A stretch of DNA of 11,408 nucleotides from positions 1 to 11,408 of the forward strand of contig DCUF01000057.1 in the NCBI GenBank assembly GCA_002328485.1. The letters run 5' to 3'. Below, one piece after another: positions 5,067 through 11,408 of this stretch (positions are counted from its first letter, which is position 1; each line of letters begins with the position of its first letter). The notes beneath the pieces were generated by a model, which was not told the origin of the DNA, made no database searches, and saw only the letters and a program-made list of their open reading frames with translations. A program made the position numbers and the translations under genes. Origin of the DNA: Deltaproteobacteria bacterium UBA2221 (GTDB lineage: Bacteria > Desulfobacterota > Syntrophorhabdia > Syntrophorhabdales > WCHB1-27).

Positions 5067-6304
5067 CACCAAGACCGATCCATGCGCCGAAATCTATCGA
5101 TGAAACCGGGGTTCGAAGAAATCTGCTTGAGGATCTGGCACTCAAGACCCTGTACTTCGAAGGCGAGCTTTCACTTCACGAGCTCGGACACCGCATAGGG
5201 CTGACGCCACGGATCGTGGAGGACCTGTTCCAGCGGCTGAGAAGAGAACAGTTGTGCCAGGTCACGGGCATGGATGGAAACATTCATCGGATCACCGCAA
5301 CGTCCGGTGGAAAAGCGCGGGCCCTGGAGCTTCTATCCCAGAATCATTACGTCGGACCCGCCCCCGTGTCCCTGGACGATTACGTGAAGCGGGTCCTTGA
5401 ACAGGATGTCGGCGAGGTTGAGGTAACACCGGCAGAGATGGAACGGGCCTTCGAGGACCTCGTCATGGATCCGGAGATGCTCAACCAACTGGGGACAGCC
5501 GTGCGTTCCGGCCGGGCGGTTTTTCTCTACGGACCGACAGGGACCGGGAAGAGTTACATTGCTGAGACCCTGGCCAGACTTTTCGAGCGGGATCAAATCC
5601 TGGTTCCCCATGCCGTTGAGGTGGACGGACAGATCATCACGGTATATGACCCGGCCTTGCATCAGGCTGTTGAGGGCAGCCACAACCATCACGATCCCCG
5701 ATGGCAGCTATGCCGGCGTCCGTGTCTACTGGCAGGCGGTGAGATGTCCATAGAGATGGTCGACTTGCAGTTCAACCCTGTGACCAAGTTCTATACGGCG
5801 CCGATCCAGATGAAGGCCAACAACGGCCTTTTGATCGTGGACGATTTTGGACGGCAGCGCATGAGCCCGGAGGAGCTCTTGAACCGATGGGTCGTGCCCC
5901 TTGAGAGACGCATCGATTTCCTCTCCTTCGCGGGGGGCAAAAAGGTCGAGATTCCTTTCAACCTTTTTGTGGTTTTCGCCACAAACCTTGATCCCGCAAA
6001 GATGGTGGACGAGGCATTTCTTCGCCGGATTCAAACCAAGATAAAGGTAGACTTCGTCAGGCCCGACCAGTTTCACGAGATCTCCCGTGGAGTCTGCAGG
6101 CAGACCGGCCTGACCTATGACGGGGACGCGGTTGAAGGGATCATCCGGATGATTGCGGATGAGTATAAGGAACCGCTCAGGGCCTGCTATCCGAGGGATA
6201 TTATGCAGCAGATCGTCTGGGCGGCCCAGTACGCACAGAGAGAGCCGGTTCTGGACGGGGAATCGGTTACGATGGCTTGCAGGAACTATTTTCTGGCGCC
6301 CTGA
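5063..6304 (+). CDS. MoxR-like AAA+ ATPase with N-terminal winged-helix-like region
   Basis: This 413-residue ATPase has Walker A GPTGTGKS (157-164), Walker B LLIVDD (256-261), sensor 1 in VVFATNLDP (N308), a likely arginine finger in FLRRIQ (321-322), and YPRDI (377-380) in the lid. This is the AAA+ MoxR/AAA_5 type of motor, members of which remodel or activate partner complexes. Residues about 18-85 (LALKTLYFEGELSLHELGHR, VEDLFQRLRREQLC and on) look like a winged helix followed by a linker (about 95-140), which is unusual for MoxR proteins. A histidine-rich SHNHHDPRW (206-214) lies between Walker A and B. GGGAG precedes the ATG. No VWA-domain partner, the usual MoxR neighbour, is next to it; its client is unknown. 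No terminator is evident in 6305-6445, before the convergent rodA. Confidence 0.8.
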   Translation: MTPRPIHAPKSIDETGVRRNLLEDLALKTLYFEGELSLHELGHRIGLTPRIVEDLFQRLRREQLCQVTGMDGNIHRITATSGGKARALELLSQNHYVGPAPVSLDDYVKRVLEQDVGEVEVTPAEMERAFEDLVMDPEMLNQLGTAVRSGRAVFLYGPTGTGKSYIAETLARLFERDQILVPHAVEVDGQIITVYDPALHQAVEGSHNHHDPRWQLCRRPCLLAGGEMSIEMVDLQFNPVTKFYTAPIQMKANNGLLIVDDFGRQRMSPEELLNRWVVPLERRIDFLSFAGGKKVEIPFNLFVVFATNLDPAKMVDEAFLRRIQTKIKVDFVRPDQFHEISRGVCRQTGLTYDGDAVEGIIRMIADEYKEPLRACYPRDIMQQIVWAAQYAQREPVLDGESVTMACRNYFLAP

Positions 6305-6445
6305 AGATAGTGGCCCAGTGAGTCAAGTGGCCCTATTTGTGAACCCCTGACCTCGCCGGCCCGCTGGTATGGGACTCTCCATAGTGTGCATTGCCCATAG
6401 CGAGATCTTGCTCTGTCTTTCACTCAACACTTAACAACACTGTCT

Positions 6446-7552
6446 TTAAAACATATACCTTCGCATATTCACGTTCAGCAAAAGCCCTATTGCCAGGAGG
6501 GTAGAGACCATGGATGACCCCCCGTAGCTGAAGAGGGGTAGGGGAACGCCTACGACCGGGGCCAGATTGATGGCCATGAGGATATTGACCGTGAACTGGA
6601 TAAAGATGATCGATGCTATCCCGAAGGTGAGGATCGACCCCAGGTCATCCGAGGTATTTTTCGAGATTGCGAGGCACCGATGGGTGAAAGAGAGGAAAAG
6701 GGCGAAAAGGACTATCGATCCGATGAGACCCCACTCTTCCCCAAAGACGGTAAAGATAAAATCCGTATGGTGCTCGGGGATAAAATGAAGCTTATGCTGC
6801 GTGCCGTTCAAATACCCCTTGCCGAACAACTGGCCCGATCCTACCGCGATCTTTGCCTGCGCCGAGTGATAGCCATAACCCGATGGATCGAGCCCGGGAT
6901 CGATAAGGCTTAGTACCCTCATCTTTTGATAGGGCTTCATCATGAACATCCAGAGGACGGGGATACAGGCAAGGACGGCGGTTATGAGGACGGCGTACGT
7001 CGATTTCTTCAACCCAACGAACCAGAGAACGCAAAAACAGGAGATCAAGATAACGAGGGCTGTCCCGAGGTCAGGCTGCTTGAGGATCAAGAGGCATGGA
7101 ACCAGAATGTAGGCCAGGGGCAGAAGGATGTCGCGAAGGCCGAGGGGCTCGTTTTCTCGCTTGCGCTGATGCAACATATTGGCAAGGAGGAGTATCATGA
7201 CCGGCTTCATGAGTTCGGACGGCTGAAAAGGCACACCAAAGATGGTAAGCCATCGTTTGGCGCCTCCTCCCTCGCTTCCCACGATAAAGACGACCACAAT
7301 GAGGACGAGGGCCCCTATGTACCAGTACTTGGAGTAGCCGGCGATCAGCCGGTAGTCATAGGCCGTGATAAGGGCGATGATAATGAAACCGATAAAGACG
7401 GCAACCAACTGCTTTATGAACAACATATAGGGCCCGGCCTCTATGGATCGGGTGGCGCTGATCAGGTTTATCAGGCCGACCAAAAGGATGGCCAGGCCAT
7501 TGATGATCAGGTACCAGTCCAGGTGATAGAGTCTTCTTTTATCGATGTTCAT
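6446..7552 (-). CDS. rodA: RodA, SEDS-family peptidoglycan glycosyltransferase
   Basis: RodA polymerises lipid II into glycan strands during lateral wall growth, in complex with PBP2. The 368-residue protein is full length and almost wholly membrane-embedded, with about ten hydrophobic helices. Family signatures are present: RWLTIFGVPFQPSELMK (100-116), KQPDLGTA (158-165), LFGKGYLNGTQ, and FIPEHHTDFIF (257-267). The last holds Asp264, the position of the catalytic aspartate of SEDS enzymes. PLPLFSYGGSSM (337-348) is the usual C-terminal motif. Its ATG lies within the last codons of mrdA (14-base overlap), and there is no strong ribosome site, so translation is probably coupled. It is the last gene of the operon. 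The 141 bases downstream hold only short imperfect repeats and no clear terminator. Confidence 0.95.
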   Translation of the reverse strand: MNIDKRRLYHLDWYLIINGLAILLVGLINLISATRSIEAGPYMLFIKQLVAVFIGFIIIALITAYDYRLIAGYSKYWYIGALVLIVVVFIVGSEGGGAKRWLTIFGVPFQPSELMKPVMILLLANMLHQRKRENEPLGLRDILLPLAYILVPCLLILKQPDLGTALVILISCFCVLWFVGLKKSTYAVLITAVLACIPVLWMFMMKPYQKMRVLSLIDPGLDPSGYGYHSAQAKIAVGSGQLFGKGYLNGTQHKLHFIPEHHTDFIFTVFGEEWGLIGSIVLFALFLSFTHRCLAISKNTSDDLGSILTFGIASIIFIQFTVNILMAINLAPVVGVPLPLFSYGGSSMVSTLLAIGLLLNVNMRRYMF

Positions 7553-9359
7553 CTGATTTTGCCTGTTTCTGCTCGGTTTTGTCTTTCATGTACGCTTCCG
7601 TAACGAGTTTCGCTATCGGCGCAGCGGCTGAGGAGCCGTGGCCTCCGTGCTCCACCAGGACGGTCATGGCCAGCTTGGCATCGTCACTGGGCGCAAAGGC
7701 TATGAACCAGGCGTGGTCTCCGCTGCCGCCCTTGCCTAGACCCACAGACTGGGCCGTTCCGGTCTTGCCGCTCATGAGGACGTCGGGCAGCATGGCGCCG
7801 TGGGCCGTGCCGTTCGGCTCGTGGACAACCCCTTTCATGGCCTCTCGGACGATGGTCATGGTCCGCTTGCTGACCTTCACGTTTGTGTTCAGGACCGGCT
7901 CGAAGGTCTTGATGACCTGTCCTTTCGGGGATACGATCCTGTTGACGATGTGAGGCTTGAAGGTGACACCTTCGTTTGCCACAAAGGCCGCCAACTGCAT
8001 AAGCTGGATGGGGGTGAGCCAGACCGCCCCCTGGCCTATGGCCACGGAGACCGTTTCGCCTTCGTACCATTTGTCACGGTAGGTTTTCCGCTTCCATTCC
8101 GTGGACGGGACAAGACCGACTTTTTCACCGGGCAAATCGATCTCTGTGGCCCTTGTGAGACCTATTTCTGCCGCCGCCTGATGGATTCCGTCAACGCCCA
8201 TTTTCAATCCCAGGTTGTAGAAGTAGACGTCGCAGGACTCGACGATCGCCTTGTGGACTGCCACACTACCGTGGCCGCCCTTTTTCCAGCATTTGAATAC
8301 CCTGTTGCCGAAAGGGAACCCGCCTCTGCAGCCGAAGCTGCTCCCCTCGGTTACCAAGCCTTTTTCAAGGCCCTTGAGGGCGAGGACTATCTTGAAGGTT
8401 GACCCCGGGGGGAATCGCCCCTGGATGACCCGGTCCTGGAGGGGGTGGAGCTTATCGGTGGCAATCTGTTTCCAGTACTCTCTATTGACGCCTGACGACA
8501 ATTGATTCGGGTCAAAGTCGGGTTTGCTGACGAGGACGAGAACACCCCCCGTCTTGGGGTCTGTGACGACGCAGCCGCCCTTCTTGCCCTCGAAACCTTT
8601 TTCAACCGCAGCCTGGAGATCCATGTCAACGTTGAGATAGAGACTGTTTCCGGAAATGGGCTCTTTCGTATCGAGAACACGGACTTCCCGTCCCGTGGCA
8701 TCGACCTCGACCCTGTTTTCACCGTCTACACCCCTGAGATACTTCTCATAGGCCCGCTCGAGCCCGAACTTTCCGATGGTGTCACCGGGTGCGTACCCCT
8801 TATATCGCTGCTTGTCCTTCAGTTCCTTGGGACCGATCTCAGAAACGTAGCCGAGCATGTGCGCAGCCATTGCTCCATAGGGGTAGTTGCGCTTCGGCTC
8901 TATCTGTATGGTCACCCCAGGCAGGTAGATCCGGTTCGCCTCTGCCTTCGCCACCTGATCCATGGACATGTCGTTCTTGATCTTCACGGGGAAGGAAGGA
9001 GGGAAGTCCCTGGCCTCCCTGATCCTTTCCACGATCTCCTCTCGGTCGATCTCGAGCAGTTTTGCCACACCGTCTACTGTCTGATTGAAGTCTGTGATGT
9101 CCTCCTGGATGAGGTAAAGGTTGTAGGAGGGCCTGGTGTCGGCCATTATCTTCCCGTTTCGGTCGAAAATGATCCCCCTCGGCGCTATGATCTTCTTGGT
9201 CCTCACGCGGTTCTGCTCCGAAAGTCTCCTCATCTCCTCGCCTCTCAAGATCTGGAGGTCAAAAAGGCGCATGAAGAGGATAACGGCGGTCAGGGCAAGA
9301 ACCCAGGTGCACCATTTGTATTTGCTCTCTCGCTTTGTTGCGTCCTGCTGCTGATTCAT
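7539..9359 (-). CDS. mrdA: Penicillin-binding protein 2 (MrdA), elongasome transpeptidase
   Basis: This class B PBP cross-links peptide stems of peptidoglycan made by RodA. The 606-residue protein has a single N-terminal membrane anchor (about 15-35), a dimerisation/pedestal region starting NRVRTKKIIAPRGIIFDRNG, and the C-terminal transpeptidase domain. All three catalytic motifs are present: SxxK as S320-T-F-K323, the second motif as S375-C-D (the SCDxYFY form usual in PBP2 rather than SxN), and K532-T-G in SGKTGTAQ. Length and motif spacing are normal. The start overlaps the mreD stop by four bases (ATGA), and the end overlaps rodA by 14. It is the target of mecillinam-type beta-lactams in other bacteria. 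Confidence 0.96.
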   Translation of the reverse strand: MNQQQDATKRESKYKWCTWVLALTAVILFMRLFDLQILRGEEMRRLSEQNRVRTKKIIAPRGIIFDRNGKIMADTRPSYNLYLIQEDITDFNQTVDGVAKLLEIDREEIVERIREARDFPPSFPVKIKNDMSMDQVAKAEANRIYLPGVTIQIEPKRNYPYGAMAAHMLGYVSEIGPKELKDKQRYKGYAPGDTIGKFGLERAYEKYLRGVDGENRVEVDATGREVRVLDTKEPISGNSLYLNVDMDLQAAVEKGFEGKKGGCVVTDPKTGGVLVLVSKPDFDPNQLSSGVNREYWKQIATDKLHPLQDRVIQGRFPPGSTFKIVLALKGLEKGLVTEGSSFGCRGGFPFGNRVFKCWKKGGHGSVAVHKAIVESCDVYFYNLGLKMGVDGIHQAAAEIGLTRATEIDLPGEKVGLVPSTEWKRKTYRDKWYEGETVSVAIGQGAVWLTPIQLMQLAAFVANEGVTFKPHIVNRIVSPKGQVIKTFEPVLNTNVKVSKRTMTIVREAMKGVVHEPNGTAHGAMLPDVLMSGKTGTAQSVGLGKGGSGDHAWFIAFAPSDDAKLAMTVLVEHGGHGSSAAAPIAKLVTEAYMKDKTEQKQAKSDEHR

Positions 9360-9850
9360 GTCCCTTCCAGATGCCTGATCTTCAGATGCTGAAGGAGAGT
9401 ATAGATGGGCAGAGAAAGCATGCCGGTGAATATAGCAGCCGGGAGCGTATAGACGGAGACGTTGAAAATATTGCGAAGCTCACCTTTTGCCACAACACCA
9501 AGGGCCAAAAAGACGATGGATTCAAAGACCACAAAACCGGTGGAGAGCAAGGAAAAGGTGTAGCGGGACTCAATATAAAGGTGATGCCTCAAAAAGGAGC
9601 TACCGAGGAAGACGGCAATTTTTGTAAAGAGCATTGAGCCCGCAGGTGCGGCGGAGAGGAGCTCCTGGGAAAAACCGAATAGCACTGATGCGATCAGACC
9701 TTCCACCGGTCCCAGGAAAAAGACGGCGTAGACGATGAAGGGCACCGCCACGTCAGGCTTGGCAAAGTCGATGGGAAGGAAAGAAAAGAAAGCCGACTCG
9801 AAGGCAATGAGGAAGAGGCCCAACGCTAAACAAAAAAGTCTTTTTATCAT
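9356..9850 (-). CDS. mreD: Rod shape-determining membrane protein MreD
   Basis: This 164-residue integral membrane protein has about five hydrophobic helices (about 5-24, 35-60, 70-87, 98-120, 130-152). Sequence is weakly conserved in the MreD family, but size, topology and the start MIKRLFCLALGLFLIAFESA, with FLPIDFAKPDVAVPF in the first loop, fit. Position between mreC and mrdA with 4-base ATGA overlaps on both sides settles the assignment. In the elongasome MreD works with MreC to link cytoplasmic MreB to PBP2 and RodA. Confidence 0.9.
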   Translation of the reverse strand: MIKRLFCLALGLFLIAFESAFFSFLPIDFAKPDVAVPFIVYAVFFLGPVEGLIASVLFGFSQELLSAAPAGSMLFTKIAVFLGSSFLRHHLYIESRYTFSLLSTGFVVFESIVFLALGVVAKGELRNIFNVSVYTLPAAIFTGMLSLPIYTLLQHLKIRHLEGT

Positions 9851-10647
9851 TGCGTCACTACCATGACCTCATCCAGTTTTTTATAGTTGTTGAACGGCAT
9901 AACGTCGATATCTGCGAATAGGCCCGGCATATTCTTATTGACATTAATGACGATGCCGACGGCGAGGCCTTTGGGATAGATGGAGTCCTTTCCAGAGGTG
10001 ATGAGCCGATCTCCCGTCTCCACGTCGTCGGTCTTGAGTACGTATTTCATTTTGACGGTATTCCGGCCGTTGCCCTCGATGATCCCTCGGGAATGCTTGC
10101 CCACCACATAGACATCGATGGCAGAGTTTGCGTCATTGAGGATCATGACCTTGGCGTGCCACTTACTAACCTCAACGGCCTGGCCTACCACACCCGATGC
10201 GGTAACCACGGGCATCCTTTCTCGGATGCCGTTCACCCGGCCCTTGTCGATAATAACGCACTTGAACCAGTTGGCCACGTCTTCCCCAACAACCCGTGCG
10301 GCGACCATTTGATGCTCTTTCTGGTCCCTGAGATTGAGGAGGCCCTTCAAGCGGTTGTTTTCCTTCTCCAGCTCAGGGATCTTCTGATTTTCAGCAGTCA
10401 GGGCGTCGAGCCGTCTTTGGAGATCGGCATTCCTCTTCTTGACGCCGACAAGATTTACATACCCATCAAAGAGGTCGCCGATCAGGTGGACGGGGCTGCT
10501 TATGACCTTGAGGGTAGGGCCAACCATGTCAGAGGCAAAGAGCTTTGTTCGGGCGTAGCCCCTCGAAAAGAAAGCGATATCAGTGAATAGAAAGAAAGAG
10601 ACGACAAGCGCAATGACGGCTGTGATTATTACCAGCGTGCCTTTCAA
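9847..10647 (-). CDS. mreC: Cell shape-determining protein MreC (TTG start)
   Basis: This 266-residue bitopic protein has an N-terminal membrane helix (about 5-22, VIITAVIALVVSFFLF), a coiled coil (about 70-108, rich in Leu, Glu and Lys, with LEKENNRLKGLLNLRDQ) and the periplasmic beta-barrel MreC domain. Conserved pieces include VITA-type MPVVTASGVVGQAVEV, VMILNDANSAIDVYV, GDRLITSGKDSIYPKGLAVG and the final DEVMVV. MreC dimers activate PBP2. The start is TTG at 10647: an in-frame TAG lies only about 15 bases upstream, and no ATG or GTG occurs before the membrane helix. The ribosome site is weak. The gap from the mreB stop is 17 bases; the end overlaps mreD by four. Confidence 0.93.
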   Translation of the reverse strand: MKGTLVIITAVIALVVSFFLFTDIAFFSRGYARTKLFASDMVGPTLKVISSPVHLIGDLFDGYVNLVGVKKRNADLQRRLDALTAENQKIPELEKENNRLKGLLNLRDQKEHQMVAARVVGEDVANWFKCVIIDKGRVNGIRERMPVVTASGVVGQAVEVSKWHAKVMILNDANSAIDVYVVGKHSRGIIEGNGRNTVKMKYVLKTDDVETGDRLITSGKDSIYPKGLAVGIVINVNKNMPGLFADIDVMPFNNYKKLDEVMVVTQ

Positions 10648-10664
10648 GGATTCACTTTTCTATC

Positions 10665-11408
10665 TTAGAACTTCGCCGCAATATCCTTGAGGAGTTTCAT
10701 CTCATCCAGGACCCTGCCGGCGCCTTCCACCACGGCTGTAAGGGGGTTATCTGCCACGATTACCGGGAGCCGCGTCACCTCCTTGATCAGGAGATCGAGG
10801 TTTTTGAGTAGGGCGCCGCCTCCCGAAAGAACGATTCCTTTGTCAACGATGTCCGCTGCCAGCTCAGGGGGGGTCTTTTCCAGGGCGATGCGTACGGAAT
10901 CGACAATGGCGTTGACGGGCTCGACGATGGCCTCTCGAATGTCCTTTGAAGAGATTTCAAGGGTTTTGGGGATTCCGCCAACCAGGTCTCTCCCTTTTAT
11001 CTCGATGCTCATCTCCTCTTCATTCGTCAGAGGATAGGCTGAACCGATCGAGATCTTTACCATCTCCGCGGTCCTCTCCCCCACCAACAGGTTATATTTT
11101 CTCTTGATGTATTGGATTATAGCCTCGTCTATCCTGTCTCCTGCGATACGGACTGAGTTGCAGTATACGATGCCGGCCAGACTGATCACCGCAACCTCTG
11201 TGGTCCCGCCACCGATATCAACGACCATTGTGCCGCTCGGCTGGGAAATATCCAGCCCCGCCCCGAGGGCGGCGGCCAGTGGTTCCTCAATCAGGTGGGC
11301 TTCTTTGGCGCCGGCCTGGATAGCCGCCTGCCGGACCGCCCTTTCTTCAACCCCGGTAACACCGGAGGGGATGCATACCATGATGCGGGGGCGAAAAAAG
11401 AATTTACG
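10665..11408 (-). CDS. mreB: Rod shape-determining actin homologue MreB (5' part beyond the window)
   Basis: MreB is an actin-like ATPase whose membrane-bound filaments orient cell-wall synthesis. The 247 residues seen are the C-terminal two-thirds or more of a protein usually about 340-350 long. The frame runs off the right edge, reading RKFFFRPRIMVCIPSGVTGV at the edge, so the ATG at 11381 is internal and not the start. Visible signatures are VCIPSGVTGVEERAVRQAA, AHLIEEPLAAALGAGLD, the phosphate-binding VVDIGGGTTEVAVISL, SVRIAGDRIDEAI, and the adenosine-motif region GIVLSGGGALLKNLDLL. It is the first gene seen in the leftward mreB-mreC-mreD-mrdA-rodA operon, whose promoter lies outside the window. 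Confidence 0.97.
   Translation of the reverse strand, partial: RKFFFRPRIMVCIPSGVTGVEERAVRQAAIQAGAKEAHLIEEPLAAALGAGLDISQPSGTMVVDIGGGTTEVAVISLAGIVYCNSVRIAGDRIDEAIIQYIKRKYNLLVGERTAEMVKISIGSAYPLTNEEEMSIEIKGRDLVGGIPKTLEISSKDIREAIVEPVNAIVDSVRIALEKTPPELAADIVDKGIVLSGGGALLKNLDLLIKEVTRLPVIVADNPLTAVVEGAGRVLDEMKLLKDIAAKF

Noticed and set aside
6305..6445. Terminator between the convergent ATPase and rodA genes
   Set aside because: Only short imperfect pairings (GGCC repeats, TATGG/CCATA) without T-runs were found.
6926..9392. Long plus-strand frames antisense to rodA and mrdA
   Set aside because: They are shadows of the conserved minus-strand genes and have no family features or ribosome sites.

Overview
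The window looks like a chromosomal segment of a Gram-negative bacterium, most plausibly a Desulfobacterota/'deltaproteobacterial' genome. This is inferred from an outer-membrane beta-barrel protein, a rod-shape operon in the order mreB-mreC-mreD-mrdA-rodA, and PilZ and J-domain regulators. No rRNA or tRNA gene is present, so the taxonomy is only an inference.

Left third (1-2870), accessory in character. Three copies of a structured non-coding repeat (about 1-260, 1070-1380 and 2550-2750) surround a toxin-antitoxin operon (ParD-like RHH antitoxin 588-830 and ParE toxin 306-581, both leftward) and an outer-membrane beta-barrel gene (1654-2298, rightward, with a strong terminator at 2337-2367). 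A frameshifted remnant of a second ParE toxin lies at 2385-2544 and abuts repeat copy 3. Copies 2 and 3 share a 112-base block without a single difference (1241-1352 and 2616-2727), while copy 1 is diverged. The antitoxin has a good sigma70-type promoter, and an imperfect palindrome sits at the expected transcription start, as expected for autoregulation.

Middle (2870-6300), regulatory genes of less clear role: a leftward J-domain protein with a winged-helix-like C-terminus (2873-3538); a rightward gene with an RHH-like N-terminus and a PilZ (cyclic-di-GMP-binding) domain (3969-4535), behind a 430-base divergent intergenic region that can fold; a leftward 53-residue membrane protein starting at TTG (4616-4777); and a rightward MoxR-like AAA+ ATPase with an N-terminal winged-helix-like region (5063-6304). 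Three of these four genes join a putative DNA-binding fold to another module.

Right (6446-11408), the cell-shape/elongasome operon on the minus strand: mreB (cut by the window edge), mreC, mreD, mrdA (PBP2) and rodA. They are packed with 4- to 14-base overlaps, except for a 17-base gap between mreB and mreC. MreB filaments, the MreC/MreD membrane scaffold, the RodA glycosyltransferase and the PBP2 transpeptidase together build the lateral cell wall.

The main unexplained signal is the repeat family. It has small hairpins whose stems differ in sequence but stay paired around a conserved GTCTC/ATCTC-type loop, together with a larger hairpin presenting GGAGAC in its loop, and it is associated with intact and decayed ParE genes.
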